From Candidatus Zhuqueibacterota bacterium (lineage in GTDB: Bacteria; SM23-31; B21-G16), in assembly GCA_003644825.1 (NCBI GenBank), contig QNDJ01000047.1, positions 1 to 8,527 on the forward strand: a stretch of DNA of 8,527 nucleotides, written 5' to 3'. The notes beneath the pieces are model-generated. The model worked only from the letters and a program-made list of their open reading frames with translations. It made no database searches and was not told where the DNA came from. Below, piece after piece: positions 1-6,828 of the stretch (its first letter is position 1; the number at the start of each line of letters is the position of its first letter). Position numbers and translations under genes: made by a program.

Positions 1-3000
1 GATAAATTGTTCCTTTTCTTCTATTTTAGATGCTTCATTAATGTTGAACCAGGCATACATCCACTCATTTTTTATAATTACCCGATTTATATCCAGTGTA
101 TAAGCTAAAAGTTTTATATAAACCAGATACAATAAAGCCTCTGCTTGTTCTGGTAAAGTTCCATATCTATCTTTGAGTTCTTCCCTTAAAAGAGAAATTT
201 CACAGGGTTCCTTTATCATTGAGATTCTTCGATATATCTCAACTCTTTGCTGGCTATCTTCAACATAATTATCTGGCAGATATGCATCAATATCAGTTTC
301 TACCTTGATTTTTTTCATTTTCTCATCAAATTTTTCTTTTATTTTTTCTGATATTATCCCTTCCATTTTTTCTTTTTCTTCCTTAACTGCTTCCTCAAGG
401 ATTTTTGTATACAGCTCAAATCCTACTGCATTAATATGACCGCTTTGTTCAGCACCAAGTAGATTTCCCGCACCTCTTATTTCCAGGTCTCTCATAGCAA
501 TCTGGAACCCTGCTCCCAGTTCTTCATATTCAAGTAATGTTCTCAGTCTTTTCAGAGCAACATCGGATAGGGTATGAATGGATGGAACCAAAAGATAAGC
601 GTAAGCCTGAATATTTGACCTTCCTACCCGTCCTCTTAACTGATAAAGTTGTGACAGGCCAAATTTTTCTGCATTATTTATTATAATAGTATTTACATTT
701 GGTATATCAATTCCTGATTCAATAATCATAGTTGAAACTAAACAATCAAATTCACCTGCCATAAACTTTAGCATTATTTTTTCCAGTTCTCTTTCTCTCA
801 TCTGTCCGTGGGCAACAGCAAAACGTACACCAGGAAGTATCCTTCTTAGTTTAGAAGCTATGGAATTAATCGTTTTTACCCTGTTATGAACAAAATAGAC
901 CTGACCACCTCTATCAATTTCTTTTATTATTGCATTTCTGATTATATCTTCATTAAATATTGTTAATTCTGTGATTATCGGTAATCTATTTTTAGGTGGT
1001 GTGTTTATACTGGAAAGGTCTCTGGCACCCATCAAGCTCATATGAAGAGTCCTCGGGATAGGTGTAGCTGTCATTGTTAATACATCTACAGTTGTTCTGA
1101 GTTTTTTAAGTCTTTCCTTTTGAGCAACTCCAAATCTTTGCTCCTCATCGATTATAACAAGACCAAGGTCTTTGAATGTAACATCCCGGGAAAGAAGCCT
1201 GTGGGTTCCAATGATTATATCTATTCTCCCTTTTTTCAGGTCGGAAATAATCTTTTTCTGTTTTGCCCGTGTTTTAAACCTGGATAAAACTTCAACATTA
1301 ACCGGATATTGAGCAAGCCTCTCTTTAAATGTCTCAAAATGCTGCTGGGCAAGAACAGTTGTTGGAACAAGAACAGCAACCTGTTTACTATCATTAACAC
1401 ATTTAAATGCCGCTCTTAAAGCAACCTCTGTTTTACCATAACCTACATCTCCGCATACAAGCCTGTCCATTACATTTTTACTCTCCATATCTTTTTTTAT
1501 TTCCCATGTAGCTGATAACTGGTCAGGAGTTTCTTCATAAATAAAAGAAGCTTCCAGTTCTCTTTGCCACTGGGTATCTGGCGAGAATGAAAAACCCTCT
1601 CTTGACTTCCTCACAGCATAAAGCTCCATCAACTCTTTTGCAATATTTTTTAAGGATTTTTTTGTTTTGTTTTTTATTCTGAGCCAGTCATTTCCACCTA
1701 ATTTGCTAAGTTGAGGTTTTATACCTTCCTGCCCTGAATATTTCTGAAGATTAAAAAGATTTTCAACATTAAGATACAGAACATCATTATCCTTATAAAG
1801 AATTTTCAAACACTCCTGCAGGCTTCCACCAAGAGATACCTTTTCCAGACCAATATACTTGCCGATGCCAAAATCCTCATGAACAACAAAATCTCCAGGA
1901 ATAAGAGCTTTACTCGACAAAATATCTTTAACTTTTCTTTCTTTAAATTTTACCCTTTTCCATCTCTTTCTTTTGAATATTTCATAGTCAGTAAAAACAG
2001 CCAATTTCCCATCAGGAAAAATAAATCCCTTCTGTATTGAGCCAACTGTAATTGAATAATTCCCGAGATTCCCATCATTTTCAAAGAATATTTCTTCAAG
2101 TCGGTTAGCCTGTCCCTGATTATCACAGAGGATATATGTTGTATATTTTGAGCGGTTTGAATTCAAATTCTTTAAAGTATTAAACAGAAAATTAAGGTTT
2201 CTGTTGAAAGATGGTGAACCTGCAGTCCCGAAATCAACAATACAGGGTCTATTCCGAGAAATTAAAGATTTCTCAATTATCTGCTTTGTCTCTAATTTGT
2301 TAAAAATATCCTCAGGCTTAAATACTGTAAATTTACTTTCTGAAAAAAAAGAATATATTGTATTCCAGGTATAATCGACAAATTTGTTTTTTATATTTTC
2401 AGGCTCGTTTAAAATTATAATTGCATCATCATCAAAATAATCAAGAAACTGTCCTTTCTTTTCATTAATTATTTCGGTTACCGGGGTAACAAACGTAATG
2501 GATTCAATATTTTTTACTGAACGCTGAGTATTAATGTCAAAAAGCCTGATCGACTCAATAGTGTCTCCAAAAAATTCAATTCTCACAGGTTCATTCATTG
2601 TTAAAGGGTAAATATCAATTATTCCACCACGAACACTCATATCACCAGGAGATACCACCATTTTTTCTCTTTTAAAACCACCATCAATTAATCTTTTTAT
2701 TAATGAATAAAATTCACAGTTTTCACCCTTTTTAAGTGACATAATGTAATTATTAAAAATAGATGGTGGAATAACAGGAAAAGCAAGAGACTTTCCAGTT
2801 GTTACAAAAACACCTTTTCTATTCAATGCAAGGGCTTCAAGCGATTTTAGCCGAAAACTTCTTGTTTCTCTTGTAATATCTGTTCTACCGAAAGGATTGT
2901 CCTGATATGGAGGGAAATAATTAACTTCTTTACCAAGAATAAACTCGATATCACCTGAACAATTTTCACCTTCTCTTGAATCTTCCAGAATTAATAAAAT

Positions 3001-3162
3001 TTGCCTGTCTTCATAGTATAGGTTCAATAAAGCCGCAATAATACTGATAAAGGAACCAGAACAATTTTTAATCAAGATTCCTTCTTTTTTTTCTACTTTT
3101 TCCAGAAAATCATTTATTAATCTGGAGTTTTTCAGATTTTTTTCTATTCTTTTAAAAAACAA
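1..3162 (-). CDS. mfd: Transcription-repair coupling factor Mfd (C-terminus cut by window edge)
   Basis: Mfd is a cytoplasmic ATP-driven DNA translocase that removes RNA polymerase stalled at lesions and recruits UvrA for nucleotide excision repair. I read 1054 uninterrupted codons by hand translation. The UvrB-like N-terminal module includes VRGGIIDIYP near residues 177-186. The RNA polymerase interaction domain starts with GDFVVHEDFGIGKY at about 423. The helicase core has Walker A GDVGYGKT (571-578), the DEEQ box (672-675) and motif VI QLRGRVGRS. The TRG translocation motif lies at about 882-905 (MRDLEIRGAGNLLG). The last visible part is in the C-terminal D7 domain, so I estimate about 60-100 residues are missing compared with the usual length of about 1150. 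The start is inferred as TTG at 3162-3160: an in-frame TGA lies three codons upstream and no ATG or GTG comes soon after. It sits two bases after the murQ stop with only a weak GAG as ribosome binding site, so it is probably translationally coupled. The family call is near certain; the start is less so. Confidence 0.97.
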   Translation of the reverse strand, partial: MFFKRIEKNLKNSRLINDFLEKVEKKEGILIKNCSGSFISIIAALLNLYYEDRQILLILEDSREGENCSGDIEFILGKEVNYFPPYQDNPFGRTDITRETRSFRLKSLEALALNRKGVFVTTGKSLAFPVIPPSIFNNYIMSLKKGENCEFYSLIKRLIDGGFKREKMVVSPGDMSVRGGIIDIYPLTMNEPVRIEFFGDTIESIRLFDINTQRSVKNIESITFVTPVTEIINEKKGQFLDYFDDDAIIILNEPENIKNKFVDYTWNTIYSFFSESKFTVFKPEDIFNKLETKQIIEKSLISRNRPCIVDFGTAGSPSFNRNLNFLFNTLKNLNSNRSKYTTYILCDNQGQANRLEEIFFENDGNLGNYSITVGSIQKGFIFPDGKLAVFTDYEIFKRKRWKRVKFKERKVKDILSSKALIPGDFVVHEDFGIGKYIGLEKVSLGGSLQECLKILYKDNDVLYLNVENLFNLQKYSGQEGIKPQLSKLGGNDWLRIKNKTKKSLKNIAKELMELYAVRKSREGFSFSPDTQWQRELEASFIYEETPDQLSATWEIKKDMESKNVMDRLVCGDVGYGKTEVALRAAFKCVNDSKQVAVLVPTTVLAQQHFETFKERLAQYPVNVEVLSRFKTRAKQKKIISDLKKGRIDIIIGTHRLLSRDVTFKDLGLVIIDEEQRFGVAQKERLKKLRTTVDVLTMTATPIPRTLHMSLMGARDLSSINTPPKNRLPIITELTIFNEDIIRNAIIKEIDRGGQVYFVHNRVKTINSIASKLRRILPGVRFAVAHGQMRERELEKIMLKFMAGEFDCLVSTMIIESGIDIPNVNTIIINNAEKFGLSQLYQLRGRVGRSNIQAYAYLLVPSIHTLSDVALKRLRTLLEYEELGAGFQIAMRDLEIRGAGNLLGAEQSGHINAVGFELYTKILEEAVKEEKEKMEGIISEKIKEKFDEKMKKIKVETDIDAYLPDNYVEDSQQRVEIYRRISMIKEPCEISLLREELKDRYGTLPEQAEALLYLVYIKLLAYTLDINRVIIKNEWMYAWFNINEASKIEEKEQFI

Positions 3163-3164
3163 TT

Positions 3165-4103
3165 TTACTCAGAATTTTTATTTATTTCGACCTGAATAGC
3201 ATTTCTTACAGAGCCTTCACAACTTCTCAATCTTTTTTCAGCAACTCTTCGGGAAACACCCGCAAGAATCATCACTATTGCAGTTTTAACGGAACCTCCC
3301 GCCTCAAGTAGTGTATTATAAGCAGTATCATAATCAACACCTGTTACCATCATTACCAACCTTTTTGACCTTTCCTCCAGCTTTTTACTTTTCATCTGCA
3401 GGTCAACCATCAAATTCCCGTACACTTTCCCGAGTTTAATCATTGATGTAGTTGTAAGCATATTCAGTATAAGTTTCGTAGCGGTTCCTGCTTTCATCCT
3501 CGTAGAACCCATAATCACTTCTGGACCAACAATCGGGCATATTGATACATCAACTCTCATTTCTATATCTTTTCTTGGGTTGCAGGTAATGTATATAGTC
3601 TTTGCACCCAACTCCTTAGCTTTTTCGATAGCACCTATTACATAGGGTGTTCTTCTACTTGCGGCAATCCCACATAGAACGTCTTTATAATTAAATCCTC
3701 TTTTTATTAAATCTTCAGCACCTTTTTCTTTCAGGTCTTCAGCGCCCTCCTGAGACTCAACCAGGGCTTTTCTTCCACCGGCAATAATCCCCTGAACCAA
3801 CCCGGGGCTCACACCGAAGGTTGGTGGACATTCGGACGCATCCAGAACCCCAAGTCTTCCACTTGTTCCTGCCCCCACATAAAACAATCTTCCCCCGTTC
3901 TTAAAAGCGCTAATAATAATTTCAACAGCCTTTTTTATATATGGTATCTCCTTTTCCACGGCATAGGGAACTGTTTTATCTTCTTCATTTATTAGTTTCA
4001 GAATCTCCTCAATACTGTAAGTATCAATGAATTTTGATTTCGGATTAACTCCTTCTGTTACAAGGTTCTGAAGCTCATTGAATATTGTTTTTGAATCCAT
4101 CAT
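3165..4103 (-). CDS. murQ: N-acetylmuramic acid 6-phosphate etherase MurQ
   Basis: MurQ cleaves the D-lactyl ether of MurNAc-6-phosphate to give GlcNAc-6-phosphate and D-lactate, a cytoplasmic step in recycling cell-wall muramic acid. The protein has 312 residues, slightly longer than E. coli MurQ (298). A SIS sugar-phosphate isomerase fold is evident from GRLFYVGAGTSGRLGVLDAS (71-90), followed by ECPPTFG. E91 and E122 (in EGAED) are 31 residues apart, matching the spacing of the catalytic pair Glu83/Glu114 reported for E. coli MurQ. The block GPEVIMGSTRMKAGTATK (193-210) and the C-terminal helical region are typical of the family. Its ATG overlaps the TGA stop of rsmG by four bases, and a second in-frame ATG follows immediately, so the exact initiator is ambiguous by one residue. 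No MurNAc transporter, MurNAc kinase or AnmK is visible in this window, so the source of substrate is unknown. Confidence 0.97.
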   Translation of the reverse strand: MMDSKTIFNELQNLVTEGVNPKSKFIDTYSIEEILKLINEEDKTVPYAVEKEIPYIKKAVEIIISAFKNGGRLFYVGAGTSGRLGVLDASECPPTFGVSPGLVQGIIAGGRKALVESQEGAEDLKEKGAEDLIKRGFNYKDVLCGIAASRRTPYVIGAIEKAKELGAKTIYITCNPRKDIEMRVDVSICPIVGPEVIMGSTRMKAGTATKLILNMLTTTSMIKLGKVYGNLMVDLQMKSKKLEERSKRLVMMVTGVDYDTAYNTLLEAGGSVKTAIVMILAGVSRRVAEKRLRSCEGSVRNAIQVEINKNSE

Positions 4104-4780
4104 TTATTAAAAACTTTTACCAGATTTAATTCTTTATCAATATTTTCAGTTGTTTTATAAAAAATCTTCTGGTGTTCCAGTTTTAAAATCTTACAATATT
4201 TATTTTTAACCGTTTCAAGTTCTTTACTAAAATCCGGAGCTTTAGGAAAAATCATCACCGCCTTTTTATTATTACTGAAAAAGTTTATACATACTTCAAT
4301 CAATTTATCAAGCTTATATACAGCTCTCGAAAGAATAATATCAAACTTGTGGGCATACTCCTTATTCTTTGATATAACTTCCCCTCTTCCGTGTAAAACA
4401 TCAACACCGTCTATTTTAAGCTCTTTAATAACTTTTGAGAGAAATAAGCATTTATTTTTCCTTGCTTCCAACAACATTCCTTTAAGTTCTGGAATAACAA
4501 TTTTTATCGGGATACCTGGAAATCCTCCTCCAGAACCAAAATCAAGAAAATTCTTTGTACTATTTTTATCAATGAATTTTGTAAGAATTATAGACTCAAA
4601 AAAATGCCGCTCAATTATTCTATTCTCATCATTCTTGGAAATAAGGCTTACCCTTTTGTTCCAGTCAAGAAGTAATCTTAAGTATAATAAGAATTTCCCT
4701 TTTACTTTTTCAGTAAGTTTAATATTATTTTTACCACAGAGTATATCCAGAAGTTCTATTTCATCATTTATATTTTTCAT
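4100..4780 (-). CDS. rsmG: 16S rRNA (guanine(527)-N7)-methyltransferase RsmG (GidB)
   Basis: RsmG methylates N7 of G527 in the 530 loop of 16S rRNA using S-adenosylmethionine; in other bacteria its loss gives low-level streptomycin resistance. The protein has 226 residues, against 207 in E. coli. Family landmarks are WNKRVSLIS (40-48), the SAM-binding motif I DFGSGGGFPGIP (80-91), the acidic end of the next strand (LLEARKNK, 103-110), GRGE (131-134) and the SRAVYKLDKL block (151-160), which corresponds to SRAxxxLxxL in homologues. The ATG at 4780 is the first possible start after an in-frame TGA (4792-4790); the ribosome binding site is weak. It is the first gene of a tight three-gene run with murQ (four-base overlap) and mfd. 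Confidence 0.96.
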   Translation of the reverse strand: MKNINDEIELLDILCGKNNIKLTEKVKGKFLLYLRLLLDWNKRVSLISKNDENRIIERHFFESIILTKFIDKNSTKNFLDFGSGGGFPGIPIKIVIPELKGMLLEARKNKCLFLSKVIKELKIDGVDVLHGRGEVISKNKEYAHKFDIILSRAVYKLDKLIEVCINFFSNNKKAVMIFPKAPDFSKELETVKNKYCKILKLEHQKIFYKTTENIDKELNLVKVFNK

Positions 4781-4812
4781 TTCGGTTATTCATTCTACAA
4801 ATAATAATTTAG

Positions 4813-4898
4813 AAAAAAAAATAATAATCTCAAGTTGAATTTAATATCATTTTGACTGGGTCCGTAAAATTATAAAGGGGCTTTTACCTGAGATTATT
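4813..4898 (-). terminator. Stem-loop with T9 tail: terminator of the upstream gene or rsmG leader attenuator
   Basis: On the minus strand AATAATCTCAGGT (4898-4886) pairs with ACTTGAGATTATT (4835-4823), giving 13 bp with one G-U pair. One A and then nine consecutive Ts follow (4821-4813). The 50-base loop is long for a simple intrinsic terminator. Inside it GTAAAA (4887-4882) can pair with TTTTAC (4869-4864), which competes with the last bases of the outer stem. The element lies between the stop of the upstream aminoacylase-like gene and the start of rsmG, so it could end the first transcript, attenuate the second, or do both. Confidence 0.55.
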
Positions 4899-4930
4899 TT
4901 TAAGTATCTTTATTCCAGAAAAACTGAACC

Positions 4931-4959
4931 TATATACAATATTAAAGCAGGTAAATCAA
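4931..4959 (-). promoter_or_regulatory. Candidate sigma-70 promoter for the rsmG-murQ-mfd operon
   Basis: On the minus strand TTGATT (4959-4954) is followed after 17 bases by TATATA (4936-4931), each matching consensus at four of six positions. The predicted transcript would start near 4924 and have a leader of about 140 bases that includes the T9 stem-loop. Chance matches are common in such AT-rich DNA. Confidence 0.4.
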
Positions 4960-4976
4960 AGTGATAGATTTTTTTA

Positions 4977-6656
4977 TTACATTTTCCATCCTGGTCCGTG
5001 AACAAAACGGCCGGGTTTTGCTCCTGTATGTTTTCCATTTTTTAATACCTGTTTACCATTTACAAAAACATGAATCACTCCGGTTGAATACTGATGGGGT
5101 TTATCATAAGTTGCGTGGTCTGCAACTCTGGCAGGGTCAAATATAACAATATCTGCAAAATATCCCGGTAACAGCAGACCTCTTCGTTTGATTTTAAGAT
5201 TTTTAGCTGGCAAAGATGTCAGCTTTCGAATAGCTTCTTTCAAAGGAATTATCTGTTCTTCCCGGACATATTTTCCTAACAGACGAGAAAAAGAGCCATA
5301 AGCTCTGGGATGAGGATTCGATTTGAGAAAGACACCCTCCGTTGCAATGGAAGCAGCATCCGAGCAAAAGCTAACCCAGGGAAGAGAAATCTGCCTTTTT
5401 ACATTCTCCTCAGACATCATAAAATAAACAGCATCTATTCCGCCCTCATTTTCAATCACAAGGTCCATTGCTGTTTCCTCTGGAGACTTACCTCTCATTT
5501 TAGAAACCTCACCAAGGGTTTTACCGGTTAAAGGCTTTAAAGAATCAATTTTAAAACCAACAAGCAAAATATTATCAGGTGAACCAGCCGCATAATAAAG
5601 ATTCTCCCATTCATCAGATGGTAAGGACATCTCTTTTTTTACTCTGTCCCTGATTGATGGAACTTTCAAGCGTTCAACTAATGCTTTGGTTCCACCTTCA
5701 TGTACCCATGGTGGAATAACAGCATCAAGGCTGGTTGCTCCAGCAGTATAAGTGTACATATCTGCAGTAACTGGAACCCCTTCACTTCTGACAGTCTCAA
5801 TTTTTTTTATTACTTCGTCAAGTTTATGCCAGTTGTATTTTCCTGCAGCTTTCAGATGATATATTTCTGCTCTTGCACCTGATTCTCTTGCAATAGTAAT
5901 AAACTCATCAATAGCTTCAAGAAGATGGTCTCCTTCACTTCTTATGTGAGAAATATACATTCCATCATATTTTGCCACAGTTCTTGCAAGAGCAACCAGT
6001 TCATCTGTTTTTGCATAAAAACCTGGTGCATAAATCAATGCTGAACCAACACCAAGAGCACCTTCTTTCATTGCTTCCTCAACAAGACTGCACATCTGTT
6101 TAAGTTCTTCAGGGTCTGGAGCTCTATTTTCATATCCAATGACATATATTCGGACAGTTGTAGCCCCGATAAAAGATGCAATATTTGGTGAAATACCCTT
6201 ATCTACAAGGTATGTAAGATATTCTGATAAAGTAGTCCATTTTATATCATATTTAATATCTCCCTGTTGTTCGATTATTGTTTTTTTCATTTCATCATTG
6301 AGTGGCCCCATAGACCACCCTTCTCCAAAAACTTCAAGTGTAACACCCTGACGAATATCACTCTGAGACCTACCATCCTCAATCAGAGATTCTGTTGCCC
6401 AGCTCAACATATTAATAAACCCTGGTGCCACTGCAAGGCCCGATGCGTCGATTTCCTTTTTACCGTGTTTATTATTTATAGTGCCAACCTCAGCAATAGA
6501 GTCAGATTTAATGGCTATATCACCTACAAACGGAGATGAACCACTTCCATCATAAATCGTGCCATTCCGAATTATTACATCATAATCTGCCCCCATTGAA
6601 CAGGAAATAAATAAATTTAGAATAATTATAAGAAAAACTCTATAACAAAACTGCAT
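4977..6656 (-). CDS. Secreted D-aminoacylase/amidohydrolase-family lipoprotein lacking the HxH motif
   Basis: The 559-residue protein resembles N-acyl-D-amino-acid deacylases, which release free D-amino acids from N-acylated forms. A hydrophobic signal segment (residues 5-18) ends in FISC with C19, a plausible though non-ideal lipobox (Phe at -3), so export as a lipoprotein is likely. Family blocks are SHIRSE (236-241), YHLKAAG (266-272), ADMYTYTAG (298-306), CSDA (431-434), HPRAYGSFSRLLG (449-461), TSLPAKNL (480-487) and GYFADIVIFDP (498-508). H237 and H267 keep the 30-residue spacing of zinc ligands His220/His250 of Alcaligenes D-aminoacylase, and D433 fits its Asp366. The usual PGFIDxHxH is PGFINMLSW (78-86), so both histidines are gone. 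The Cys-bearing GNCG segment reads GEGWS (111-115), with E112 a possible replacement ligand. The start at 6656 is chosen for its AGGAG eight bases upstream and the signal peptide that follows; a GTG at 6737 would add 27 residues. The true substrate is unknown. Confidence 0.85.
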   Translation of the reverse strand: MQFCYRVFLIIILNLFISCSMGADYDVIIRNGTIYDGSGSSPFVGDIAIKSDSIAEVGTINNKHGKKEIDASGLAVAPGFINMLSWATESLIEDGRSQSDIRQGVTLEVFGEGWSMGPLNDEMKKTIIEQQGDIKYDIKWTTLSEYLTYLVDKGISPNIASFIGATTVRIYVIGYENRAPDPEELKQMCSLVEEAMKEGALGVGSALIYAPGFYAKTDELVALARTVAKYDGMYISHIRSEGDHLLEAIDEFITIARESGARAEIYHLKAAGKYNWHKLDEVIKKIETVRSEGVPVTADMYTYTAGATSLDAVIPPWVHEGGTKALVERLKVPSIRDRVKKEMSLPSDEWENLYYAAGSPDNILLVGFKIDSLKPLTGKTLGEVSKMRGKSPEETAMDLVIENEGGIDAVYFMMSEENVKRQISLPWVSFCSDAASIATEGVFLKSNPHPRAYGSFSRLLGKYVREEQIIPLKEAIRKLTSLPAKNLKIKRRGLLLPGYFADIVIFDPARVADHATYDKPHQYSTGVIHVFVNGKQVLKNGKHTGAKPGRFVHGPGWKM

Positions 6657-6664
6657 ACTAATTT

Positions 6665-6669
6665 CTCCT
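6665..6669 (-). promoter_or_regulatory. Ribosome binding site of the aminoacylase-like gene
   Basis: AGGAG on the minus strand lies eight bases before the ATG at 6656. It decides the start in favour of this ATG over the upstream GTG at 6737. Confidence 0.8.
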
Positions 6670-6686
6670 ATATTATTTCTAATTTG

Positions 6687-6715
6687 AATGTAGTGCTTAA
6701 TTATTAATAAATCAA
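6687..6715 (-). promoter_or_regulatory. Candidate sigma-70 promoter of the aminoacylase-like gene
   Basis: On the minus strand TTGATT (6715-6710), a 17-base spacer and TACATT (6692-6687) would start transcription near 6680 with a leader of about 24 bases. A TATAAA further upstream is an alternative -10 but has no good -35 partner. The call is weak because the region is very AT-rich. Confidence 0.35.
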
Positions 6716-6765
6716 GAATTTTCCATAATTTATACACAACCCTTAAGATAAGGAAAGCTTTAAGC

Positions 6766-6794
6766 TTGACAATCCCTTCTGTTTATATTAAATT
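6766..6794 (+). promoter_or_regulatory. Candidate sigma-70 promoter of the NtrC-type regulator gene
   Basis: A perfect TTGACA (6766-6771), a 17-base spacer and TAAATT (6789-6794, four of six) predict a start near 6801, leaving a leader of about 28 bases. The same TTG at 6766 could be read as an in-frame start codon for a longer protein. I read it as the -35 box because the downstream ATG has a ribosome binding site and begins exactly at a receiver domain. Confidence 0.6.
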
Positions 6795-6810
6795 ACTAAT
6801 TGCTATTAGT
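6795..6810. promoter_or_regulatory. Short dyad overlapping the predicted transcription start
   Basis: ACTAAT-TGCT-ATTAGT is a perfect 6-bp inverted repeat spanning the predicted start site of the regulator gene. It could be an operator or a small leader hairpin. At this A+T content it could also be chance. Confidence 0.3.
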
Positions 6811-6815
6811 TATTT

Positions 6816-6820
6816 AAAGG
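6816..6820 (+). promoter_or_regulatory. Ribosome binding site of the regulator gene
   Basis: AAAGG lies eight bases before the ATG at 6829. This supports the shorter start, which yields a protein beginning MNKGKILCVDD as is normal for a receiver domain. Confidence 0.65.
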
Positions 6821-6828
6821 TTTTTCTA

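Noticed and set aside
4347-4838. Plus-strand open frame of 163 codons over rsmG
   Set aside because: It is antisense to rsmG, which has clear family motifs. The translated product is low-complexity (Phe/Ser/Ile-rich) with no recognisable domain.
6657-6737. Extended N-terminus of the aminoacylase-like gene from GTG at 6737
   Set aside because: The ATG at 6656 has AGGAG at eight bases and begins directly with a signal peptide. The extension would bury the signal sequence and cover the likely promoter.
6751-6766. GG-N10-GC spacing (AAGGAAAGCTTTAAGC) upstream of the regulator as a sigma-54 promoter
   Set aside because: The -12 box reads AAGC instead of TTGC and the -24 box lacks GGCAC. Only the GG/GC spacing fits, which is expected by chance.
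6766-6828. Extended N-terminus of the regulator from TTG at 6766
   Set aside because: The TTG is part of a perfect TTGACA -35 box. The ATG at 6829 has AAAGG at eight bases and starts at the normal receiver N-terminus.
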